From assembly GCF_000213175.1 (NCBI RefSeq), contig NW_009799179.1:5615658-5679657 (forward strand): a stretch of 64,000 nucleotides of DNA, written 5' to 3'. This DNA comes from Neurospora tetrasperma FGSC 2508 (taxonomy: Eukaryota > Ascomycota > Sordariomycetes > Sordariales > Sordariaceae). The notes under the pieces were generated by a model. The model was not told the DNA's origin and made no database searches. It saw only the letters and a program-made list of their open reading frames with translations. This document shows, piece by piece, positions 21,622-32,051 of this stretch (the stretch's first letter is position 1; every line of letters begins with the position of its first letter). The translations under genes and the position numbers were made by a program.

Positions 21622-24133
21622 ATGTCGGACGTCGAGAACGTTGATTATCTCCAGCCAGGCTTCGACCCTCGGTCGCTGACCGTCCCGCGCCTGCGCTCTA
21701 TCCTCGTCACCCATCAGGTGCCATATCCCAGCACGGCAAAGAAGAGCCAGCTTGTCGACTTGTTCAACGAGCATGTGGTGCCTCTGTCCAAGAAGTATCT
21801 AGCGAGCCGCACTGCTAAGAGGTCTAGCAAAGGTATTGTCGATGCTGACACGCAGAGCTCGGCGAGCACCGACTTCGACCAGGAGCTGCCGCCTCCTTCT
21901 CGAAGCACTCGCCGCTCGCGATCGCCGCGCAAGGTATCGAGGGTGAAACTGGAGGAGGATGTCCAGGAAAGCCACGCTCCTGTGACGCCGGCAGCTGCTC
22001 GTGGGACCACAAGCCAAAGGGTATCCCGCTCTGCAGCATCACACGTATCTCATGCGCCGAGTGTTTCCGACACAGATGATACAGGCCACGAGGCGGAGAC
22101 GTCCTTTCAAGAAACATCCTATCAAGAAACACCATCTACGCTCGGTAGGAACTTGCGTACGACGCCGGCTGTTAAGCACGAATCCGACGACGATTTCTTC
22201 AAGCGAACCCCCGCGACTGCGAGCGTATTCACGAATGACAACCCCTTCCAGGCCGGAAGTCCTGCGGCACCTCCTTCGACCATGAAGACTCCGAGCCATC
22301 GTCGCAAAACGAGCGCGTTGGATTCTACTTACACCAGAACCCCTTCTACTGTCGCTTCGCGAAGACGAACAGATGGCCCGCAATACGAGGAGCTAGAGAC
22401 GCCCGACACGACATCATCGATCAGGAGTTACGAGCCCAGCTCGACGTCTACGGTCAGGACATATCAATTGCCATTTGGAAAGCACTCGATGCCCAAGACC
22501 CCGAGGTCACCCGAATACTCTGAAATGTCCATGATGTCCAATGTTGCGGACTCCTCGTATATCGTGGACTCATCATATGTCGAAACGGGAGAAGAGTTTA
22601 CTCCAGACGAGCAGTTGGCTTTAATGCAAGAGGAGATAGACAATCCTGCTCTGGCTGTGCAAAGGAACAAGCAAGTTAGCCGTAGGGAAAGAAGTCCTTT
22701 GACCACTCCATTGTGGGTCCTCCTCACCACTCTCTTGGTCGCTTACGCGGGCTGGTACCGACAAGAGAAGATCGCGGTCGGGTACTGTGGTCTTGGGCGC
22801 GAATCGCGCCCGCTTGTCGGACGAAGTATCAAATTGCCTGACTGGGCGACAGAAGTAACCGACAAGATTGGCCTCCACGATTTCGAGGTCCCTGAATGGG
22901 CTGGACCGTTCCTCGAACCCGACTGCGAACCGTGCCCTCCGCATGCCTACTGCTACGAAGCTTTCATTGCCCGCTGCGAGCCTGGCTTCGTTCTCAAGCC
23001 CCACCCGCTCGCTCTCGGAGGTCTCATTCCTCTGCCGCCTACTTGCGAGCCCGACGGCGAGAAGGCGCGCAAGGTTCAAGCGGTTGCCAACAAGGCCGTT
23101 GAGGAGCTGCGGGATCGTAGAGCCAAGTACGAGTGTGGCGAGCCCTTAGAGCCCGAGGGCAAGCCTCTGGAAAGCCCTGCGATCGACGAGCAAGAGCTTA
23201 AGGAGTCTCTGAGCAAGAAGCGGAGCAAGCGGATGGCAGCCGAGGAGTTTGAGGAACTTTGGGCCGCGGCCTTGGGAGAAGTCAAGGCTCGGGATGAGGT
23301 TGAAGTCCACGTAACGGACTCCTACTACGAGTAAGTTCCCAAGAAATACTTGAACAGTGTTTTTATGACAACATAAGCTCTTTTCTGACCACGCCTGGAC
23401 TAACCAGACCGGTTGCTTCCGAACCATTAGAAGAAAAGGAGATACCTCTGGCTTTCCAACCACCAAGCTATCGTCCAGCTCTCTCGCTCGCCTTCCGTAC
23501 ACCTGCGCGCTCCGCCGATCCGTCAAGCTTGGACTGGCTCGACATCGACTCAGCATTGGTGGAGTGATCCTATCCCTTCTCTCCCTCATCTACGGCCGCA
23601 ACGCCTACCGCACGCACCGCGCCGTCGCCCGCCAGATCCCCGGTCTGGTCGACCAGGTTCTCGACCGCCTGGCTCTCCAGAAGGAGATCGCCTTTGAGTC
23701 GGAAGGTGATGATGACGCCTTTCTGTTCTTGCCCAACCTACGCGACGACGTGCTGCGGTCCGTACACCGCCTCGCCGAGCGCGAGCGTGTGTGGAAGAAG
23801 GTCGCGGCTGTCGTGGAGCAGAACAGCAACGTGCGCACGGGCCAGCGCGAGAGCAGCAGCGGTGAGATCGCCCGCGCGTGGGAGTGGATCGGCCCCAGCA
23901 GGCCTGGGATCACGGGCGGCGAGGCTAGGAGGCGTTTGAAGTCCAACAATGGTTACAGAGTTTCTTGGGGCCCGGATGTCAAGACTGAGGCTGAGGTGGA
24001 GGAGGAGCAGCAGCAGGTGGTGAAGGGGGAGGAGGATCAGCAGAAGTATGAGACTCCTACTCATCCGCCTGCGAGGGCAGGCGGTAGTAGGTTTGGTTTC
24101 AGGAAGTGGACTGAAGGGAGGCCAATTTACTAG
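21622..24133 (+). CDS. src1: Inner nuclear membrane protein Src1/Heh1 (LEM/HeH, Man1-Src1 C-terminal domain)
   Basis: Two exons, 21622-23330 and 23431-24133, joined across a GA|A codon, give 803 residues. Seen: an N-terminal HeH/LEM-like fold (SLTVPRLRSILVTHQV, about 16-31, then KKSQLVDLFNEHV); a Ser/Arg-rich linker with SPRK-like sites that could serve as import signal and CDK targets; a first membrane span at about 362-380 (LWVLLTTLLVAYAGWY); a Cys-containing lumenal domain at about 390-500 (EPDCEPCPPHAYCYEAFIARC); after the intron, the second span (LSIGGVILSLLSLIY, about 609-625); and the Man1-Src1 C-terminal winged-helix region ending WEWIGPSRPG-like. Known: Src1/Heh1/Man1 proteins anchor chromatin (rDNA, telomeres) to the inner nuclear membrane and help nuclear-pore quality control with ESCRT. 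The intron is unusual: retention gives a 570-residue protein with one span, and another acceptor gives 622 residues with a different tail (see separate entry). Convergent with his-2. Confidence 0.9.
23331..23430 (+). promoter_or_regulatory. Src1 intron with stop codon across the donor and two competing acceptors
   Basis: Donor GTAAGT at 23331 overlaps an in-frame stop (GAG TAA at 23329-23334), so an unspliced message ends there. Two branch-site/acceptor pairs follow: CTGAC at 23385-23389 with CAG ending at 23407, and CTAAC at 23400-23404 with TAG ending at 23430. The 23-nt difference changes the frame. Acceptor 23430 gives the second membrane span and the Man1-Src1 C-terminal domain. Acceptor 23407 gives a 53-residue alternative tail (ending DWLDIDSALVE) that stops at 23567 and has no second span. 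CTAAC is only 3-4 nt from the first AG, so it can serve only the second. Confidence 0.55.
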
Positions 24134-24775
24134 ATGGCTCATGTCATGTCCGTCCTTCTTACCAGCTACGGGAGGCACAAACGGTTCAGTTATATTTGTA
24201 CATATGTTTGATGTCCATTCATTCACCTGTACATTTTCTTTTTCTGGGCTTTTCTGTTCGTTTTCGGTACTATGGTCGTCGTCTTGTGTGTTCATAGACC
24301 GTCTTGGTTGTCGACTATTAGGGAGGAGTTGAGGGGTACGAAAGCAACCTGGAAGTTAAATGTGAGGAGCAAGTTAAATTGTTTACCTCAAAACAGTTCG
24401 AAGACTTTGTTCAATCGACCAATTGTTGACTTTTTGTTTTCCCTTGATACGTAATATGCTTTTGACACACGAATACGACCAGTAAAGCAAGTTAGTTCAG
24501 GATGCCTGCAAACGTCATATGAACCGTTAACGCCGTTTCTCGTCTTCGAATAAAGGTCATCGAAACAATCAGCTCAGCATAAGCCTCTTCTTCCGCATTT
24601 TCACCACTTCAAGGATGCCAGATATCTTAAACCCAGATCACCACACATCAATACTTTGCTTACCCTTATTTCAATTCCCAGATGCGCTCTAATTTCCAAG
24701 TTAGGCTCAAATAAATGCTTTTATCTCCATTTTTATGTTTGCCTATTATGTCCTTTGTTTCTCCTGTCTAATCAC
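24134..24775. other. Convergent 3' region between the Src1 gene and his-2
   Basis: About 640 bp between two stop codons facing each other; it should hold both 3' untranslated regions. It is T-rich near 24220-24260 and 24660-24770. No gene is seen. Confidence 0.6.
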
Positions 24776-26047
24776 TCATGCCCTGCTGCCACGGGTGTTG
24801 TGAATATCGAGCACAATAATATCGGTGGCACCAACGGTGGTCAGGTCGTCCATGACAGTGGCGATGCGCTTCTTCTCTACCATGGCGCTGACGGCAACCC
24901 AGCCCTCGGTCTCGAGTGAGGTGATGGTGGGGGCGCGCTTGCCGGGAGTGATCTTAGTGGCGTCGGCCAGACGGGTGCGCTCGACGTTGTACTGGCAGAG
25001 CACGTATTTTTGGGCGGTAATAACGCCGCCAATACGTGCCGCAATCAGATCGACCATCTCCGGGTTGCTGGGGGCCTTGGACTTGATGAGGATGGCGGAG
25101 GACTCAACGACGGTGTCGATGGCCATGAGGCCGGCGGCCTTCATGGTCTCTCCGGACTCTGTCGGGGCGAAGTATGTTAGTTACTGCGTCAGAGGTGGGG
25201 AGAGCCGGGGGGGGGGGATGCTGGCTGGATTACTCACCAACAAGATCGACGATACCGTCGGCGACGCCGAGAGCGCAGGCAGCCTCGACACTGCCGCTGA
25301 GCTCAATGATCTGAGTCTTGAGCTTACGGCCGGCGAGCTGGGAAGCGTCCGCATCCACAAGACCCTCCTGCTCCAGCTCGAGACGGGCAAAGTATTCTTG
25401 CGCAAGGTGAACAAAGCTGGTGCCAATGTTCTTGCCGATCAAGTCCTTGCCAGTAGCGTACTCGCCCTTAACGGGAACCTGGACCTGGAGCTTGCAGGCG
25501 CCGAAGCCCAGCTCCATGACGGTATCGCAACCCTGAGGCTTGGCCTTCTCGCCATCCTGGGCGCTCCACTCGCCGCTTTGACGGCGGGCGCGGGCAACGG
25601 TGCGGACGCCGGCATCGTGCTCTTGAACTTGGTCATAGCCAGTGATGCCGAGGTCGACACGGCCCTCGCCGACGAAGGTGGGGATATCGGCGGCGGGAAG
25701 GAAGACGAGGGCGATAGGAAGATTCTTGACGAGCGCAATGTCGAGGCGGTTCTCGCGTCTAAACTGGATGTCGGCACCCTCGAGGAGGTTCAAGCAGGCT
25801 TGCAACAGGCGGCCCTCTGCAGGAAGTTACCGCGTTAGATATGTATTGACCAGACGCTCGGTATAGCATGTCGTGACTCACTCTTGGGCACGGCAAAGAG
25901 AAGTCTGCCTTCGAGACTTTGGAAGACGTCAGCTTGTATGCCTTTTTATTGGCCATTGTAGATGCGGCATCGACGGCGGCGGGGAGTCGGATCGATTTCA
26001 GGCAGCGGTGGCCGAGAGGACATGACTAACTGGTTTACCAAATCCAT
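24776..26047 (-). CDS. his-2: ATP phosphoribosyltransferase (histidine pathway, first step)
   Basis: Four exons by reading splice sites and protein continuity: 26047-26031, 25916-25882, 25816-25238 and 25158-24776, giving 337 residues. The first coding exon is only 17 bases and joins to give MDLVNHLEGRLLFAVPK, the family start. Donors are GTTAGT, GTGAGT and GTGAGT. Seen: the HisG core ALVFLPAADIPTFVGEG, DLGITGYDQVQEH, and KNIGTSFVHLAQEYF, the phosphate-binding ELSGSVEAACALGVADGIVD segment, and the C-terminal regulatory (HisG_C) domain with TAQKYVLCQYNVERTRL and KKRIATVMDDLTTVGATDII. This is the long, hexameric, histidine-inhibited form. Known: it joins ATP and PRPP to make phosphoribosyl-ATP in the cytosol; the yeast gene is HIS1 and in Neurospora the locus is his-2. 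General amino-acid control by CPC-1 is expected; a perfect TGACTCA lies over the second intron donor. An opposite-strand frame of 337 codons here is a shadow. Confidence 0.95.
25874..25880 (+). promoter_or_regulatory. TGACTCA (Gcn4/CPC-1 site) at the second intron donor of his-2
   Basis: The exact Gcn4/CPC-1 palindrome TGA(C/G)TCA lies within intron 2 of his-2, where the donor GTGAGTCA itself makes it. It is about 170 bp inside the gene, not upstream of it. CPC-1 is known to raise amino-acid biosynthetic genes in Neurospora. Because GTGAGT is a common donor, chance is a real explanation. Confidence 0.25.
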
Positions 26048-27907
26048 GAAGGGCTATGTAGAGTGGAGGACGGATGAAAGGGTGGGTATATGAGATTCGC
26101 AAAGATAAGTCGGCGTCGGTCGAGTATATGTGGACTAAAAAAAGTTGATGGGGATCACCAGTTAGTCTCGTCTGCGAATTGGAAACAAGCGAGAGAGAGT
26201 TCTTGGATATTGCAGGACTTGAGAAAAAGAGATCCCCGTAAAAGGAAGTACCAGGACAGCATACAAGTACAAGAGGGGCTGGCGGGGGTGGATGACATAC
26301 CACGGGACACTTCAGACGATTGTAGCTGGGTATGTAATATGGATCGAATTGAATTGAAATGAACGTCGACAGCACAGATGGGGATTGTCCTGGACGGGCA
26401 GGTTTGCTGGAATCGAATGCCGGCTTTCTGGGGCCGCTTCTCTGTGGAAGTCGGAATTTTCCTGATCTGGCGCATCCAGGACAATGGAGCCCACCAAAGG
26501 CGGCCAAAGGCCCACGTTCCTGAATCGGAGCTAAAAGTTGGTGACTGGAGATTTTCTGTGTGACTGGGTGCCCCTCGCCGGTTCCGTCCCGCGTTGGTGA
26601 TCGACCAGGTGGTGGACAGTGGGGGCTCCCAGCAAAACAGCTCTGCAGGCGGCGGGGCTCCCCGACCCGCACAAGTCGGGCATCGGCCTGTCGGAGTGAC
26701 GGCCACCGGCCCAAGCCGGATTTTAGCTAATCGGCCAAGTACACTAGTGCACCGCTGTACTATTGTCGTCATAACTTCGAATTGGGTTTCCATTTGGCTT
26801 TGAAGATATCCCTTTTCCATCCCTTCGAAACATGTCCATGTCAATTCGAACGGTGATCTGCCTCAACCGTACCCTGAAGCACGTGTCGGAGCGCTCTCCA
26901 ATGAGATCTGCAAGGTACAGTGCAGATGAAAATGTCCCTGGCTCAGGCACTGGATGAAAGTTACCGTGCTGATTATGTACTTAGAGGTAGGTATCGTGTA
27001 TCACAATATACCAGATTTGGGGTCCTTCAGGGTCCAAGTGTACAACAGGAGCAGATATAAAGGTAGTTACCTATGTATACATTGACTACCTAGGAAGAAA
27101 CGCCCCATCTCCCATTCCACCATGTAACTTTATATACGCGGTGATTTTCTCCTGCGTAGAGGTAGGTAGCAACGCGAAGGGAGCCATCCGTCGCCAAAGA
27201 CCCCTGTCAAAGTCCCGACACTGAGGATACGTCACCCCTTTCACATCTCTAGTGTGCACCCAACGACCCCCAAGTTTCATTCACCGGGGATCACTCCTAA
27301 CGGCCAAACACTGGGCAACTCTGGGCTGTTCCTCTATACGAATCCCGTACGTAAAGATACTGATTCAACATACTCGTAAAGGCGTAGGGGGGCTTCGCAG
27401 GGCTGGGCGGCAGTGTTCCATAATTTACACCATCCCCCTGACAAGACAACCTATACACTTCGCTTTTTTCGAATCGCATACATTTCCATCTTGACAAACG
27501 CCTAAACATCCGTCGTTTCTGACCACCTCACTCGCTTTCTTCGTTCGCTTCCTACCACGTTTGTTCTGCTTTTTGTGCTTTCAAGTCTCTCGTTCAGTCG
27601 CCCTTATCTCCATCTACCGTACCGCATAGTTGTAGGGCAACCCCCCCAGCTATCGCTTGTGCTCCCGAAACAGCACCAACCATCATTCTCGACTCAGATA
27701 GGAAGCGTATACATCGGCTGAACCGCATGCGGCACGATCCACGACAGCAGGCGCAACCGTATATTGTAGTCCGACCCTTCCTCGCATTACGCCTTCCATC
27801 CCTTTCGGTTGAGGACAAGCAGCCCGCTTAGTGTATTGCGCATCGGCTAGGTAAGCGAAATCACCAGAGCTCCTTTGGTCACTGCAAAGATCCAGAAGCT
27901 GTACTCC
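26048..27907. other. Divergent region between his-2 and the MFS transporter gene
   Basis: 1.86 kb holding both promoters. A TATA-like CATATACTCG (minus strand, about 26120-26129) lies some 75 bp above the his-2 start. One CACGTG is at 26880-26885. A GTAAGC near 27851 may mark a donor in the transporter leader. No coding frame is supported; the longest minus-strand frames above his-2 have no family features. Confidence 0.5.
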
Positions 27908-30211
27908 ATGGACACGACGAACGGCATACGTACGGTATCGGGGAGCAGCAGCAGCAGCAACTACACATACCCTCACTCGCGAATTGATATGGACGCGATG
28001 CGCGCCCATCATGTCCTACATCGCAACGGCGCAATGACTGATTCGATACCTCCTACAGACGGCAAGATTCCCGATAACACCTGTGCGCCTTTAGAACCAC
28101 GGCAGAAATATTCCACCACACAATCACCGTTTCCCGATTTCGAATTTCCAGTAGAGCAGGGCAACCCGTCTTACCAGGGGGAAAAGCCATCGGACCGTCA
28201 TTGCAAGGAGGAGGAGGAGGGCTTGAGTCCCAATCAGTGGGTGGCTTCCGGTGAACAAGAAGACAACAGTGGCAGTTACTCTGAAGCAGAGAACGTCGAA
28301 ATGTCAACTTGGAGGGGGAGCCCGTCGGTGAAGGGGAGTACGGAGACCATGCGCATGCTCTTGCTGACATGTGTCTCGGTTGGCATCACGTTAGTACATG
28401 TGGAAAACAAAGAAAAACTAGGAGGCTGTACGTTTACTGACGTCTCACTAATCACAGCTTCACATGGGGTGTTGAAATGACCTGTGAGTTTTGGATATCA
28501 TGATTGTTATCCCGGAATTCGGAGACGTTCGCTTACCAGGCACTTCTCCCAGACTGTACGCCCTACCTTCTCTCGCTGGGACTTACCAAGGGCCAAACAT
28601 CGCTCGTCTGGGTTGCCGGACCATTATCTGGCTTGATCGTACAGCCCATCATAGGCGTTGTCGCTGATCAATCAAAGTCACGATGGGGCAGAAGGCGACC
28701 TGTCATCGTTATTGGGTCCATCATCACAGCACTCGCTCTCATGGCCTTGGGCTTTACCAAGGAGATAGTGGCCTACTTTATTTGGGATCCGACGTATGCA
28801 AGAGCGTGCACCATCGCTGTTGCTGTCCTTTCGCTCTATTGTGTTGACTTTGCCATCAATGCCGGTAAGGCTCATTGTAATGCTCTTGGGTCTCAGTATC
28901 GAATGTACTAACCTATTCCCTTCTCAAAGTAATGTCTTGCGCTAGAAGCTTGGTTGTAGATACTCTGCCTATTCAAAAACAACAAAGTGGCGCAGCATGG
29001 GGTACGTCTTCCAAATCAAATTATAGACGTTATGTTATCCTAACTTTACCTTAGCAAGCCGTATGGGCTCACTTGGACATATCATCGGCTACGGTATGGG
29101 GGCGATCGACCTTCTCCAGCTCTTTGGAACGTCTTTGGGAGACACACAATTCAAGCAGCTTACCGTCATCGCCGCCCTGGGGATGCTCGTTACCTCTTCC
29201 GTAACCTGCTGGGCAGTGACCGAGCGGGTTCTCGTCACTGTCCGGCCCGATCCTCGCCGCCAATCGGGTCGTTTCAAAGTCGTGCGCCAAATCGTGTCGA
29301 CCCTCATCACTTTACCTCCTCGCATCCGCGCCATCTGCTATGCGGTCTTTTGGTCTTGGATCGGCTGGTTCCCATTCATCATCTACAGCAGCACCTGGGT
29401 AGGCGAAACCTACTTCCGGTACGATGTGCCCGCCGACACCCGAGACTCGAGCGACGCTCTGGGCGACATGGGCCGGATCGGCAGCACTGCCCTGACCGTC
29501 TACTCGACCGTGACCTTCATCAGCGCCTGGATATTGCCCCCCTTCATCCGCGCGCCCGAGGACAACACCTTCACTCACCGCCCGCCCGCCAGCATCGCCA
29601 GCCTCGTCGAGACGGTCAACAAGTACAAGCCCGACCTGCTCAGCGCCTGGATCGCCAGCCACCTCATGTTCGCCTTGGCCATGTTTCTGACCCCCTTCGC
29701 CGCCTCGTTTCGCTTCGCCACCGTCCTGGTTGCCCTATGCGGCATCCCCTGGAGCATCGCCATGTGGGCACCCACCACGTTCCTGGGTGTCGAGGTCAAC
29801 AAGCTCAGCGGCGCTCCCGACCCTATGTCTCCAGGGGCCACCTCCGCCACCAACCCATCCTACAGGAGACTTTCCACCAGCAGCATCGAGATGCGCTTCG
29901 TCAACGAGCCTGCCGCCGGCGCTGTTGAGGAGGTCACCACCGCAGGAAACAGCTCAACCGGCGAGCTAAGCGGCATCTACTTTGGCATTCTTAACATCTA
30001 CACCACCATCCCGCAGTTCATCGCGACATTTATGAGCAGCATCGTCTTCGCCATCCTGGAGCCGGGCAAGAGCCCGGAGCTGGCGACGGATGCACATCCA
30101 AGTGAGCACGCCAAGACGGACGGACCGAACGCGATTGCTGTGTGCATGTTCATTGGAGCCATCAGCTCGTTGGTGGCGGCGTACGCTACTGCTAAAATGA
30201 GGGATATATAA
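27908..30211 (+). CDS. MFS sucrose/alpha-glucoside-type proton symporter (GPH/SUT family)
   Basis: Five exons: 27908-28389, 28458-28483, 28553-28864, 28930-29001, 29055-30211 (introns of 68, 69, 65 and 53 bp), giving 682 residues. The start is ATG 27908 (MDTTNGIRTVSG); in-frame codons above it are not ATG. Joined exons read ITFTWGVEMTYCTPYLLSLG, the first span of sucrose-type carriers. The loop between spans 2 and 3 has KSRWGRRRPVIV (about 209-220), the RxGRRRP signature of plant and fungal SUT carriers, and DFAINAVMSCARSLVVD follows in span 4. Exon 5 carries the remaining spans with a long central loop. The N-terminal 155 residues are hydrophilic and probably cytosolic. Known: the family moves sucrose, maltose or other glucosides with protons at the plasma membrane; S. 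pombe Sut1 carries mainly maltose. The exact sugar cannot be read from sequence. Exon 2 is only 26 bases. Confidence 0.88.
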
Positions 30212-30560
30212 AATGGATGGGTTTTGCTTGGTCATATAATATCAAATGCGTTTGGATTACTTTTTCGCAGTCATAGAAAAAAGGACGGAATAGGATATGA
30301 CGCACGTCCTTGGGCCACTTACTTGTCTCGGCTTGAATAAGTGATGTCTTGAGTAGTATGAAAAATTGACAGGAGAAAAGATTCGGCAGGCTCGCCCTCG
30401 TTTGGGATAGATGCGTCTTTGTTGATAAAAGGCGTAACTCCATGAACGTACCCCCTTTCCGCCAGATGAAAAGGACATTGAATGGTCAAGTCAAGCGATA
30501 GAGTTGGATTTCCACATGTACAATAATTCTGTTTCTTTTTTTTTCTCCCTTTTATTTCAG

Positions 30561-30578
30561 GGAGGGGGGAGGGGGGGG
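30561..30578 (+). repeat. G-rich tract
   Basis: Runs of two, six and eight G separated by single A, preceded by CAG; a possible G-quadruplex in the region after the transporter stop codon. Function unknown. Confidence 0.6.
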
Positions 30579-31246
30579 ATCGGCTTATGGGCTTAGTCTT
30601 GTTATAACCTTTATTTGTTTTTGTCAATACTGTATATATCTCTTGGCTCTTCGATTAATTATGATTCTCTTTGGGTGGTACTTCTCACATCCTCTTTCTC
30701 AACCTGGTCTCGTGGTATGGTATCATAAAGGAGGTCTGGGAGACATTCTTCCGGCAGATTACCTGATGCTTATACTACAACGAACTGTCACTGAAACGGG
30801 CTGATTGTATTGTTCATCAATCCTTGCTCACACAAAAACGGGACATAGTCAAACATGTCGAGGAGCCTGGAAGCAAGCAGAAGGTTGCCAGTACAATATA
30901 AAGGTTACAGGCGTTCTCATAACCTGCTCTGACCATAAACAGTTCAAATTGATACTAGCCAGGAAATATTATTATTCTACTTCTCATTCGTTCTCTGCTC
31001 CCCATGCTCCCATGCTCCCATACTCCCTAACTCCCAAGCTGGACTACTTCCGCTCAGTCCCATCTTGCTTTCACCTGTCTCCTCCCTCCTTCCATGTATC
31101 CTCGTCCCAGTATGTACAAAGAGACGACGTGCTATACGTTTTGACTCCCAATCCCTTTTCCTATTTCTTGGCCCAACCGACACTTTTCACCACCTTCCCT
31201 CTGTCACTTTTTTTTCTTTCTCTGCATTGTTCCTGTGGTCTGTGTC

Positions 31247-31266
31247 TGACTGACTGACTGACTGAC
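31247..31266. repeat. (TGAC)5 microsatellite
   Basis: Five tandem copies of TGAC in non-coding DNA. The same unit is repeated four times at 46130-46145. Confidence 0.9.
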
Positions 31267-32051
31267 AGACAAGAACCATTTCCATTCCCGCCGAGAGTCC
31301 GAAACGAATGAACAAAATCCAAACAACCCCGCAGCCGGGTGCAACAGAAAATGAAGAGTACACACACCATACCATTGTAGAAACGCCGAGGTTTGACATC
31401 GCCGTGAATGACAGAGTCGAGAGAAGGTATTGTATCTCCGACCATGACTTCTCTTTCCTTAAACGACGGCCATGCAAATGCATCAAAAACGAATGTACAA
31501 CGCCGACTGTTTCAGCGTCCAGGCTGTTAAGACTGAACAGGTTTTGGAAAAGTCAATCTTCGGCAGTGACGGCCAGAGTGCCAGAGTCAACCCTTCAAAG
31601 ATAGAGAGAGGGAAGAAACAACCAAGTTCCTCAACAACTCACAACAACTCCTTCATCAGGGTTGCATCTCCGAAACACTATGAGCTGCCCATCGCCGCCG
31701 CAAAATGAGGGAGAAAGCAATGATTTCAGGGATTTTGAACTCGATGGCGCAGTCGGATGCCAGACACGTAGCTGAACTCATGAATCGAGAAGATAGCTAG
31801 TAGAGACATTGTCTATTAGACAACCCCTGAAGCAGGAGCAAAAGAACTCTTTGTATGAGTGGTAAGGTCCACGCGCGGGTATGCAAGGTCGAAAAAGAGA
31901 CGACGACTAAGGGTATCCAAAAAGAAAAAACAAACCCGCTCGATCACGACCTGGCAGGCTGGCTCGTGTCGGCTTCGCCGAAACAGCGTGAGCAAGGCGT
32001 TGGATTCTGTCTGGTGTTTGTTGGTCTGCTGATGATATGAAGGTCCGTCCC

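Larger units (their letters stand above)
30212..32051. other. Intergenic: 3' region of the transporter and of the Skt5-like gene
   Basis: 1.84 kb between convergent stop codons, with no supported gene. It holds a G-rich tract at 30561-30578, a (TGAC)5 repeat at 31247-31266 and long pyrimidine-rich stretches near 31030-31230. The short frames on both strands have no domain. Confidence 0.55.

Noticed and set aside
24825-25838. Plus-strand open frame of 337 codons
   Set aside because: It runs antisense to his-2 and straight through introns 2-3 of that gene; the minus strand encodes all conserved HisG motifs.
25759-25956. Minus-strand frame starting MANKKAYKLTSS as the his-2 start
   Set aside because: It reads the second coding exon in the wrong frame; the MDLVN start at 26047 joins by good splice signals to the conserved frame.
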